A stretch of 64,000 bases of DNA from Whalleya microplaca. Its lineage: Eukaryota > Ascomycota > Sordariomycetes > Xylariales > Xylariaceae. Positions 1 through 10,712 of this stretch are shown here, in pieces; within the stretch, counting starts at the first letter, position 1, and the number at the start of each line of letters is the position of its first letter. The notes under the pieces are model-generated. The model did not search any database. It was not told the origin of the DNA and saw only the letters and a list, made by a program, of their open reading frames with translations. The stretch lies in assembly GCA_022497155.1 (NCBI GenBank), contig MU385744.1, positions 398,277-462,276 on the forward strand. The letters are read 5' to 3'. Made by a program: the position numbers and the translations under genes.

Positions 1-1
1 T

Positions 2-703
2 CCGCGGAAAGAGCTCGACGGGCGAACAATATATATATCTCGAGAACTCAGGATGCCTAAGCAGTGGGGTGCACCAGTCCTGTGTGACTTCGGCTCGGCA
101 GTTTATGGGGATAGTGAACATTTGGAAGATGTCCAACCTAACATCTATCGGGCACCTGAGGTGATTCTAGAAGTCCCATGGACCTACAGCATCGATATAT
201 GGAATGTGGGCTGTATGGTATGCAAATTTCCAATTGACACTGAGAATTTAACAGTACGTCTCACTGACAATCACAGGTTTGGGATGTTTTTGAAGGCGGG
301 CACTTGTTTACTGGCCACGACCCAGAGCTCCAAACATATCGGAGCCGAGCTCATCTCTCCGAGATGATAGCACTCCTGGGCCCGCCGCCCCAAAACCTAC
401 TTGCTCGTGGGAAAGCGAGTCACAAATTCTTTTCTGCTGAAGGTGAGTGGCACTGTAAATGGGAATGTCTGGTACCTCTTGTGAACATCGCTAACGAAGT
501 GTTATTGTTTATGAGAGTATTCCGCTGGAATTTCCGTACCAGAGGCGGTCACACTAAGAAACATTGAGACTAGCCTAGAAGGACAAGATAAGGAGCTTTT
601 TCTGCGATTTATGCAGAGGATGCTACAATGGGAGCCAGAAAAGCGTTCGTCGGCTCAGGAGTTGATCGAAGATGAGTGGGTGCGCGAGCACACAAAAATT
701 TAG
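2..703 (+). CDS. SRPK-type serine/threonine protein kinase, C-terminal part (5' cut by window edge)
   Basis: This is the C-terminal half of a CMGC/SRPK kinase, a family that phosphorylates SR-type splicing factors and other Arg/Ser-rich proteins. The frame is open from base 2, so the N-lobe lies outside the window. Exons 2-217, 277-442 and 516-703 give 189 residues. Visible motifs are DFGSA (Mg-binding loop), QPNIYRAPEVIL (activation segment and APE), IDIWNVGCM and HLFTGHDPE, then the SRPK tail GISVPEAVTL followed by LFLRFMQRMLQWEPEKRSSA. Introns are 59 and 73 nt with normal GT-AG ends. The Met at 53 is internal and not a start. The family call is firm. The exact last intron boundary (acceptor at 515) was chosen to keep the frame. 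Confidence 0.88.
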
Positions 704-1473
704 ATTGATCGCATGAACAAGTTGTAATAAGCTGTCAATAAAGAACAAGAAAACAACTATGAAGTAATTTGCTATAATACGTCCAACTATTGTCTCTTTT
801 ACCGTTTATACAGCTTTATGACTTTGACGTCAGCCGCTGTCTATTTACCGCTTTTTCCTTTCCGGAGTATTTTGTTCATCTCAGTGTCGGGTACTATAGT
901 CACGGATGATAGGAATTCTCCTTTTAATGGGGCATCTTATGGTTCTACAAAGGTGAGGACGGAGAGCACCCAAACAGCTGGGTCATATTTGGTATGCCAC
1001 TTTTAATGTATGTGCTAGTGTCACGGATTACAGCAGAACAAATGTGATGATAGTTAGTTATACCAATATTACTAGCAAAAATAAGCTGCATGAAAAGTGA
1101 AAGGAACTCTTCATGTAACCTGTAACCAAATAAACATTTAAATGAGTAGTTATTGTTCCTCTTGTAAGTAACAACGGTCGAATGGCTACTAGGATTTCAT
1201 TCATTAGGATCTCAGTCACATAACTGATAGACTGTGACATAAATGAAAATCCATACAGTTAAAGCTGTTGTGCAAGTGACTGAATTTGTACACAATTTAC
1301 CCTTAGTAAAACGAAATGTCTGAAGCAAATCCCGTGCCAAATTTAAACTGGACAAGTGAACTAGTCAGGTTGAATTTCCATGAGCATCATGATACTTGAT
1401 AGTTGCTCATTGATATATGGTATTGCCAAGATACGTCTTTTGAATACGGTTACCTTAATTATTATGATATATT
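704..1473. other. Convergent intergenic region, no gene seen
   Basis: These 770 bases lie between the stop codons of the kinase and the carboxypeptidase, which converge. Only short, AT-rich open frames without recognisable protein features are present. It probably holds the two 3' UTRs. Confidence 0.6.
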
Positions 1474-3025
1474 CTATAGCATTTCACCGCTCATCCAAGT
1501 TTGTATCAAATGTAGGGATACCTCCGGCTGATCCAGAGGAACCATGTGCCCGGCTTGGTCAAAAGTGACGAAGGAGAACCTTGAATTCTTCTTGTTTCCC
1601 GGTGCAGCGAGGACAGAAACCTCTTTCATGGTCCCGGCAGCAATAGTCTCGCCATTCTTCGGTGCATACCAAGTCTTCAAGTTCTGCGACACGAACTCGG
1701 CCTGTCCAGCCCAAGGGAGTCTCTCTGTCCAACGCAGATTGCCCGCCGTGTTGCACGCGAGGTCTAAGTTCCCGTTGTACACTAGCACATCAACACCTGC
1801 CTCAAGGACATACCTAACTTCTTCCGCTGTGCTGATGTATCCGTCGTTGGTCTGCGAGAAAGCCTCGTTGATGTCGGTGGATAGCAGGCTGAAGTTGGTC
1901 ACGGCCTTGGGCACATCTAGCGCCGACCATACCGACGGCGTGTTCATGTAGCTTTGGATATCCAGCACGGCCTTATAGCAGAACAGGTCAACCTCGCAAG
2001 TCCGTGTGATATCGAAGGGGTCGCGACCGCCGGCGCCAGACTCGCTGTAAAAGAGGTCCGAAATCTGACTCGAGCAGAAGGAGTCTGCCGCTTGGCAGAT
2101 GATCGTGTCGGGATACTCATAGCAGACCTGGTGCAAGTAAGCGCATCGGGGAAGAGATTCCGCGATCTGAGTGCATCTTGTATCATTGAAGACTGGTTTC
2201 GGGACGCCGGGCTTGGTTGTGCAGAGTGTGTCGTAGTAGCCGTATAAACTGTCTAGGGGAGAAACGAATCCGTCACCCATCATGATCGACGTCAGGGGGA
2301 TTTTGAAATCCGGGCCTATGCGCAGCGTATTATAACGGATGATTTCTGCAGCAACGGTGGGAACATAATGGCCTCCGTAACTTTCGCCTGAGATATGGAA
2401 GGGTACAGACTGCAAATGAGGGAACGCTGTGTAGAAGATCCGGAGGAACACGTGCATGTCCGAGGCGGCCACGAAAGAGTCGTGCGGATGCTCATAACCC
2501 TCATCGACATACGAGAAGCCAGTTCCCGCTGGCTGGTCGATGAAAATCATGGAGGCATTCCTCGTCCAGGAAAAGGGATTCCGGTAAGTCGCTGTCCCGT
2601 TATTGTTGATTAAGCATGGGCCTAGCTCAAGCATCATTCCTATCAGGCCGCTGCATCCCGGACCTCCAGTCATCCAAAGATTCAACGGGTCGGTCTGTGG
2701 ATCGTTCAGACTTTCGGCGTACCCTGTCTAGCTGTAAGCTGCTGGGAAACATATAAGTATACAGAGAAGTTCTAGACTTACAGAAGAACAAGTGTTTCCC
2801 GCCGGTATCGAGCCATCCTGTGTACTGTTTCGAGCCTGCATCGCATAGGTCATCCGTCTGCTCCTTGATACGAATTGCATGGTCGGGGTGTTCTGGAAGA
2901 TTGAAGCTCTGGTAGTTTGAATGACTGAGCACCTTTTGGCTTGGTAATGAAGCTGCGAATGTTAGAGATGACACCAGCAACCCCGCTGAGAGAGCGCTTT
3001 GTAGCAGCATCGAAGAAGGTAACAT
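1474..3025 (-). CDS. Secreted serine carboxypeptidase (peptidase family S10)
   Basis: Removes C-terminal amino acids from peptides, probably outside the cell or in the vacuole. Exons 3025-2782 and 2723-1474 are joined across a 58-nt intron (GTAAGT...CAG) and encode 497 residues, normal for S10. The inner Met at 3025 is preferred over the one at 3094, because it starts directly with a hydrophobic signal peptide ([17 protein letters not shown]). The substrate-binding [10 protein letters not shown] lies near residue 97. The catalytic triad is Ser196 in GESYGG, Asp402 in NGNLDLACN and His474 in DQAGHMVP. The splice restores [18 protein letters not shown], the usual S10 sequence before the GGPG motif. 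It is divergent from the ABC transporter across about 540 bp. The exact substrate preference cannot be read from sequence. Confidence 0.92.
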
Positions 3026-3565
3026 ACTGGCGTGATGTTTGGAGCGTGAACTGGTGCCTGCAGATTCGGAAGCCAGCTTTCGGACCTTGACCAACTTGAG
3101 GTCAAGCTCTACATCATGGTCTAGGCGGCGGGGCTACCAAAAAGAAAACGGATGATCAATTGGAGTATGAGGGGTCCTAGCTATCATGCAAGGGCCGGGC
3201 AGAGGTGGGTCGAGAGAAGATATCCCAAAGCGGCAATTATATACGATAAATTGCGGACGTCGTGGTTGGATGCATTTGCTACTGCAAGAATCCAATGGCA
3301 TGAGCCTAGAAAGTCTAATTGTTAGGAGATACTAGTATACGCAGGGATGGGGCTCATCAGGCCGTACTGGATCCGCCTCAAGCGGAACAGGACGAGACTG
3401 TCAATGAACTACGTTTCACTTGCACTTACCGAGGTTAGTAATCTAGTCGTAGCTAGATTCCTATAACCGTTGGGATAGCTCGCGGAGTGCACGGTACAAA
3501 ATGTGCTTGGTACGAGCAGTCTGGCGAGGGTCTCGAGAACCTCGATCTTGTAAGCCGTAGGCACG
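3026..3565. promoter_or_regulatory. Divergent promoter region between carboxypeptidase and ABC transporter
   Basis: These 540 bases separate the proposed starts of two divergent genes. The part next to the transporter may also hold an unrecognised first coding exon, because the transporter model begins late compared with the family. No convincing binding motif was picked out. Confidence 0.4.
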
Positions 3566-6500
3566 ATGATGACCTCATCGCAGAGGCCCTTGATTCTACG
3601 AGCAGCAACACAAGGGGATAGAAGCAGGCTCGCGTTGTTGGTCGTTAGCTCTATAACAATAATATCAGTGACATTAGCCCTATATTCACGACAGAGGCCT
3701 CGGAACGAGCGAAGAGGTTGCTCCTGGCGCCATGTTGTGTGCAACGTTCTGGCTATCGTGGCCGCGCTAGCTTGTCTTGCCATTAACATCGTGTTGGCTG
3801 TTCTTTTGTCAAAGACGGGTGAAGCGGCTATTGTAGTGGTAAACTGGGTATGTTATAATTTCGCATAATTCTATTGGAAGTTGACTTACATACTGGCTAG
3901 GGTATGGTTGTCTTGCTTCGACTCCTATACTTGTTATCGCCTGGTCGTCGCGCCGGGCTTCACCTTACAGCAAATATTCTTTCGCTGAACGTCTTTCTCT
4001 TCTCTGTGGGGCCGAATTACATTTATCCCCTCATCAGAGGTGACCAGAAGCTTGTGCTCACATCGCTCTCTTGGCTTGAGTCGGGCAACCTGTTCTTCAC
4101 AGTCGCGGCAGCAATCCTCATTCCTGTAACTACGCCTTCCCACCATATTATTCCTGAAGATGGCTCAATACCACACCCTTCAGCGACTTGTTCGCCAGGA
4201 ACACGATGGTGGACCTATGGCTGGGTCAGCCCGTTCATCATGCTGGGCTACCGGCAGCGTGGAGCTCTAAATGTTGACGATCTACCTCCACTGAGGAGCG
4301 GCTCTCAACCACACCTCTGGTTTGAAGCATTTAAGATGGCCCGGCTGCGGACGACGTCAACGGGTCGCGCGTTATGGAAACTTTTCTGTCCACGCTTGCT
4401 TGTGATGGCGTTCATGATGGTGCTATGCGGCTTCGCCGAGTTCCTAGGCGTCATAGGCCTGCGTAGTCTGTTGCAGTATCTCCAAGGCTCCCCAAAACAG
4501 GCACTAGTCCAGCCCTGGTTCTCAGCTCTGTTGTTCGGTATCTCACCAGTCGTACGTGGGCTGTGTATGCAGACGTTCGAATCTTTTTCGACGCAGAACA
4601 TCTGCTACTTAAAAGGAATGGTGATTTATACCATATATCGGAAGCTCTTGCAGCAACCTCCCGGGTGCCATCCGGATCTGGGGCAGGTGACGAATCATGT
4701 CGCAGCGGATGTCGATAAGATCGCCATGCTTAGATACACAATCATGGCTGGGTTCATGGTTCCAGTGGAGGTAGCCGTCGCGAGTGTGTTGCTCTATCAG
4801 ACAATTGGGTGGTCCTACGTTCCTGGGCTTTTGGTGATATTGATTACTCGGATTCCTATTTCGTGGTATGTCAGCCGATATCAAAAGCTTGCCCAATCGC
4901 ATGTCATGACTACAATCGATAGTCGTGTACGTCGAGTTAGCGAGGTCGTCAATGGACTCCAGACAATAAAGACGCTAGGCCAGTCATTCGCATTTTGCCG
5001 ATGGGTCAACGAGAAACGAGAGGCAGAGCTCGAGGCTATATGGAAGAAGCTCATCATTGTTACTGCGTCTGAGACTATCTCTTCTGCCTCTGTGCTGGTG
5101 CCTCTTGTTATGTCGCTTAGCATATTCGCTCTCGGTGCTGGTATGCCTGTAACGCCGGCGGTCTTATTCACTGTTCTATCCATTTTCAGCACGTTAAAGT
5201 CAATGCTATCCCTTGCGGTCACTGGCACTAGCGCCTTTGCCCAAACAAGCGTGTCTCTGGGAAGAGTCGTAGGCTTCTTAGATGAGGATTCGACTTTCCT
5301 GTTGAAAGATGGCCAAACTGGTGTGTTCTCTGATTTAGACCAGGCAGCTTCCAGCAACGTTTTCGGTGCCGAAAACGCAATAATTGGATTGCCAAGCAGC
5401 GATGGCAGCGTGAACCCAATTTTGAGTAATGTCAACCTCGAACTCATCCGAGGGCAGTTGAATCTCATCACAGGGAAGACAGGGTGAGTGAGTTCTGCGT
5501 TGTTAGATAGAGCATCCTTTAACAACGTGTTAGGTCAGGAAAGTCTATCTTGCTCAAAGCACTCCTTTCGGAGTTGCCACTTATTAGTGGAAAGATGCAA
5601 ATGCGGTCTCACCCTTCAGAAACTATTTCATACGCAGGACAGTCGCCCTGGCTTCTGAGGGGTACCATTCGGGAAAACATTCTTTTCAATTCACCTTTTT
5701 CGATCAGGAGATACAACAAGGTTGTCAAGGCTGTCTGTCTTGAAGCCGACCTTCAAGCCATTCCGGGAGGTGATTTAGCCGATGTTGGTGAAGCCGGGAG
5801 CTCTCTGTCTGGTGGCCAAAGATCACGCGTAGCTCTTGCAAGAGCTTTGTACGCAGACACTAAGACGGTCGTGCTGGACGATGTTCTCGCTGCTTTAGAC
5901 GCAACGACCACAAACTGGATTATAAAAAACTGCATTTTCGGTTCGATCCTGAAAGATAGGACGGTAGTCCTAGCATCAGAGAATATGGTTTGCCGCGAGG
6001 CAGCCCGGTTAGTCGTCGAGGTACAGAACGGGACGGTGCGGACGATCATCTCGAAGCCAAAAGAAGCAGGCCTTACCGCTCTTCCCAAGATCCAAGACAT
6101 TCAGATCGTCGAATGCGAGATAATATCGGAAGAGTTGAGTCTCCCCGAGGGTAGTGACAGTCCCCCTCAGACTACAAAGCCGGCTGTGGTTTCAAAAGTT
6201 ATCGAGACGAAAGCTGGTGGTTCGGAAACCACCACAGCTTTAAATGGCTGGTTGATTGTGCTAAAGTACTTGAGACTGTTTGGCTCGCCCGGTTTTCTTG
6301 TCGTGCTATGCTTTGTCATCCTGGTAGTTCACTCGTTAGATCTCGCCTCATCATTCTGGCTGACCATTTGGTCTGGAGAATCTGAAGGCGCTATCGTTGG
6401 AATAGGACGTTCTCGTACCGCTTTCTATATTATCATTTACGCCAGCCTTTGCGTTAGTCAGCTCGTCTTGGCTACCCTCTCATCGCTCATCTTCTTCCGC

Positions 6501-8046
6501 GGGGGCCTCAAGGCAAGCAATACACAGCATGCAAAGATTCTTGGCTCTGTCTTGGGCGCTACGTTTAACTGGGTTACCAATACGCCCGCAGGACAGATGA
6601 TCAATCGATTTTCTTCTGATATGTTTTCGCTAGATAACACCGTCATCGAGCTTATGAAGCAGGTCGTTGAGAACTACCTCTCCATTGGCTTCCGTCTGGT
6701 GGCCGTGGCGTCTTTGCTGCCCATGTTTCTCCTGCCAACATTGGGCATCCTTGCGATAGGATTATATACCGGGAAAATATACATATATGGCTCTACAGCC
6801 TCAAAAAAGCTTTATGCAGCGAGCCTCTCTCCTCTTCTGACTAGCATATCCGACGCGATAACTGGGATCTCTGTCATTAGGGCTCATCGAGCTGAGTATT
6901 CGTTCCAAAATAGATTCACCCAGGCACTAGAACAGTACCTACGAGGCTGGGAGGCCGTAAGTGCAAGCCAAAGATGGTTAGCTGTCAGAATGGATTTATG
7001 CGCAGGTTCGATTTCCCTTTCCACGGCCACACTCGCGTTGTTGTCGAGAAGTGCCAGTCCAGCCAAGGTAGGCTTCAGCATGACGAGCTCATCAACTCTG
7101 TGCACTGCCTTACTCTGTAAGTTACGAATTTCAAAGACACCATGTGAAAAGCCAAATGCTGACACATGATGCAGATGTCGTGTATCTCTCCAGCCTCTTG
7201 GAAGTAGAAATGACTAGTTTTCAAAGGATTGAAGAGTACATTCACAAGGTTCCTCAAGAACCTAGCGTTGTAGCTAGAGCACCAGCATCTCCTACGCCCG
7301 ACAACTGGCCTTCAGAAGGCCACTTAGTGGTGCAAAAGTTGACAGCCGGCTACTCGCTAGACAGCGACCCCGTCCTCGAAGATATCAACTTTGACGTTCG
7401 GCCCGGAAAGCGCATCGCTATCGTCGGTCGTACTGGTAGCGGGAAAAGCTCACTTGTCGCGAGCATTCTGCGGCTTTTGATGAAGTTTCGGGGAAATGTT
7501 GTGCTCGATGGTATTAATCTAGACTTTATTGAAGCTGAGCGACTTCGCCAGGCCATCAGCTTCATCCCGCAGAGACCAACCCTGTTTGAAGGACCCCTAC
7601 GCTTCAATCTTGATTTTGGCGGCGCAGTGTCTGATGCCGACTTGCGACGCATTGTCGTGGACGTAATCGGCCACGGAACAGAGGCTAATCCAGACTGGGT
7701 CCTAGATCGTCATATCGAGGCGAATGGTCGAAACCTTTCGCAGGGCGAGTGTCAGCTCGTAGCCCTTTCGCGTGCGCTCGTGACGGACGCGCGAATTGTC
7801 ATCATTGATGAAGCAACGGCTAGCCTTGACGAGGACTACGAGCAACGTATTCAACAGTTGTTAAGAGACAAGTTTGCGCATAAGAGTCTCATTGCAATTG
7901 CTCATCGGTTGAGTACCATCATTGACTTCGACGAGGTGTTGGTGATGGAGCAGGGTCATGTCGTAGAGCGCGGTAACCCTCGGTCGCTGGTAAAGTCGAG
8001 GCAAGGTGCATTTTGGAAGCTGTGGCAGACAATGTATAATATTTAA
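3566..8046 (+). CDS. ABCC (MRP-type) ATP-binding cassette transporter
   Basis: An ATP-driven exporter of drugs, conjugates or metabolites in the plasma or vacuolar membrane. Exons 3566-3847, 3901-5483, 5534-7116 and 7175-8046 sum to 1,439 residues, in the normal full-transporter range. Order: part of a TMD0, TMD1, NBD1, TMD2, NBD2. NBD1 has GKTGSGKS (rebuilt across the second intron), LSGGQ and Walker B TVVLDDVLAALD, with Asp in place of the catalytic Glu as is usual for ABCC NBD1. NBD2 has GRTGSGKSS, signature LSQGE and VIIDEATASLD with the catalytic Glu. Introns are 53, 50 and 58 nt. The start is uncertain: typical TMD0 begins with more residues, and a stop lies in frame 15 bases upstream of the chosen ATG. 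The Zn2Cys6 gene follows on the same strand, 534 bp downstream. The substrate is unknown. Confidence 0.9.
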
Positions 8047-8580
8047 CAGTCAGCAATTATTGAACTATTCGTAAAACATATGGAACTTGCGCCGTTTTAT
8101 CGATATCGTGTCATTCAATGCAAAATGAGTCTAGAATAGCTATCTCGGTTAGGATAGTTCAGCACCATTTGAACTTGGTGGTGGAGAGAAACTCCACTCG
8201 AGACAGTATAGTGTTCCAGATATATTATCCCATTCCTTCAACGGTTTAGTTTAATAATGCTCGGCTATTAACATAGATAACCCTGCATGGTGAAGGTGGG
8301 GGTATTCATGTACACCTACAGAATGCGAAGCAGTGCTTCAGAGGTTGATTGTTACAGGGGATGGGATTGGGGGTTCTTACATACTATTATGTAGTTGAAT
8401 AGCCGTTTACCGGGTCCAACCGTGCTCTGCAGATCCTTATCTTACTATTCCGTTGGAACTCGTCTCCTCTCTCTAGTCTTTTCTACTAGTAGTTATCGTC
8501 TAAAGTATACTAAAGTTGAAGGCGATCTATTAGCATCAATTATCATCTAGGAATGTCAAGCTCATAGTATTAACATACCA
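8047..8580. other. Intergenic: transporter 3' end and regulator promoter
   Basis: No coding signal is seen in these 534 bases. They presumably hold the transporter 3' UTR and the promoter of the downstream Zn2Cys6 gene. Confidence 0.5.
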
Positions 8581-10712
8581 ATGTCCCAGTTACCTAACTC
8601 CAACCCAATCCGTCAACCGCGAAAGAGAAATGTCATCTCGCGGGATCGTAATGGCTGTTTCACATGTCGCAAACGGCATCTAAGATGCGACAAAGCTAAA
8701 CCGAGTTGTAATATTGTCAGTGACTCGAGGCTAATTGACTTACACGGCGGCTGACCGGTCTTCAGTGTAGCGCGTCCAATCTTAGCTGTGAAGGCTATGG
8801 CAATAAGATTGCTTTCAAAGATCAAACGTTTTCCGTCACCCAGAGGTTCTCGGCCAAGGATGACGGTTCGAAGAGGAGGCGTCTCCAGGCGCCAGAAAAG
8901 GCCGTCTCAAAGACGGAACCACAGGCCGAGCCGGTAGCAATGAGCGGACCAAGTCTCTCAAATGCCTATGGTGATTACACCACGAGCCCAGTTCAGCTCG
9001 ATGGCACTCCGCAAGTGTTGTCGGGGACCGAGGAATGGCCTTGGCCGGACTGGGCCCTGACCGAGCTTCCGCGAACAGATGAACAGCAACTCCAGTTATT
9101 TGGCGACTCGCCGTCGTCTATACAAGGATCTAGTCTCTTCCCCACTGATGACAGTGTGTACAGTGGTGTCAACGTAGGAGCTGTAAATGACCAGCTCGTG
9201 TACACTCCAGTATCGCTGCCTTTGCCAACTTATGATCATTCAATTAGCAAGTACTTCCAGTTTCCCGAAGACGCGGCATACTACAAACGATTGCTAGACG
9301 ATCAAGTAAGGGGACTAGCAACCATTCTCCCTCTTCGCGAGTTCATAGCCAATGAACGGCTTTCAACCCCTCATCTCTTAAGCGCTGCGCTCGCCGTTTC
9401 GGCACTCACGTTGTCAGCGAACGACGGGACACCTCCGACTACGAAGCAACATGCTCTCCGACACTACACTATTGCACTTCAAAGTCACCAAGAAAATTTC
9501 CCCGATCTGAATCCTGGAACTTTTGAGAATACTAGTCTTGATGCACTCCTTTCTTGGTTCTTGACACGATTACTTCTAGCGAATTTCGACCTGCGATGGG
9601 GCTCACTCGCTGCATGGCGTGCTCACCTAAGGGCAGCTGGAAAGATATTGAGTGCTTATCACGGTCGATTTTCAAGCTCTACAACGGGTCGAAAACTGAC
9701 TCACGCCTTTGCTCGGATGGCTCTCCTCGTCGAGCTTCAGAACGAAGACTTCGCGGTAACCAAGATGCAGACGATGAACCCAGCCATCGCCGACGAGTTA
9801 TCGGCCATGCTCGAGTGCTCCGACGCACCCCGGGATCGTCTGCTATTCCTCATTCGGGAAGTTACCAAACTTGAGATTAAGTACCGTTCTCAGCCCGGTC
9901 TGGATCAGAAATGGGCCAAGAAGATGGAAGTCATCGAGGCTCAACTCGCCTCTTGGCAACGCTGTCTTCCCTCGTCCGAGCTGCCGGTCGACACGGGTCT
10001 AAATGGCCCGATTGCATTCTATAATGACGTTCAGTCTTGCTCATCCTCATCCAGCTCACCGCTGCACATTACGCCGTTAACATTTCCCAACTCTTCGGAC
10101 CCCTATATTGCAGCGGTCAACTATGCGCATTTTCTCTGTGCTCGCATGCGAGCACGAACTCGCTACGTTGAGGACGCAGGTCGTGTGACGCCAACGGATA
10201 CCGAGACGACCGTGCTGCACATTTGCCGCATCGCTGCCGGCGTAGCACCGGAAGGCTGTGCGCAGGCGGATGCTTTTGGACACGGGATGATGCCTGCTAT
10301 TGTCGGCGCACACAGATGGACAGCAGACGCCAGAGTCCGAAACTGGGTCGTAGGTTGGTTAAGAGGCTACGACCGGCAGGGCCCGCGCGAGGGAATTTGG
10401 AACGTGTGCCAGGCTAGGCGACTGCTCACTTTCATGGAGGCCGAGAGGACGCGGAGGAGAAAGACAGAGAGGGGCTGGGACATAATCGCCGCGAGGATTG
10501 AGGAAGATGAGGACTCGCTAGACGAGGAAGGCAGTGTATGGGAGAAAGTTGTGCGGCGGGGAAGCGAATGCTCTCAAGGCTCAGGGGTTGCGTTCAACAC
10601 TGGGCCTCACATTAGTGAGAAAGAATTGGCTAAGGATACAGGGCCATTCAAAGTCGTTGTCCACTCGAAGAACTTGGGGAGCTTATCAACGGATTATTGT
10701 GTTGTGCCCTAG
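8581..10712 (+). CDS. Zn2Cys6 transcription factor with Fungal_trans_2-type domain
   Basis: A nuclear DNA-binding regulator. Exons 8581-8715 and 8766-10712 encode 693 residues. The 50-nt intron (GTCAGT...CAG) interrupts the zinc cluster. Splicing gives Cys-x2-Cys-x6-Cys-x6-Cys-x2-Cys-x6-Cys at about residues 31-58 (CFTCRKRHLRC, then CNIC), the exact binuclear-cluster spacing, and this supports both the start and the splice. A basic stretch (SKRRRLQ) follows. From about residue 160 the helical region (YYKRLLDDQVRGLATILPL and onward) looks like the regulatory domain that follows many fungal zinc clusters. It lies just downstream of the ABC transporter in the same orientation, so it may control it, but that is inference from position only. 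Confidence 0.88.

Noticed and set aside
3409..3789. 126-residue minus-strand frame over the transporter start
   Set aside because: It is antisense to the family-like N-terminal segment of the ABC transporter and has no family features.
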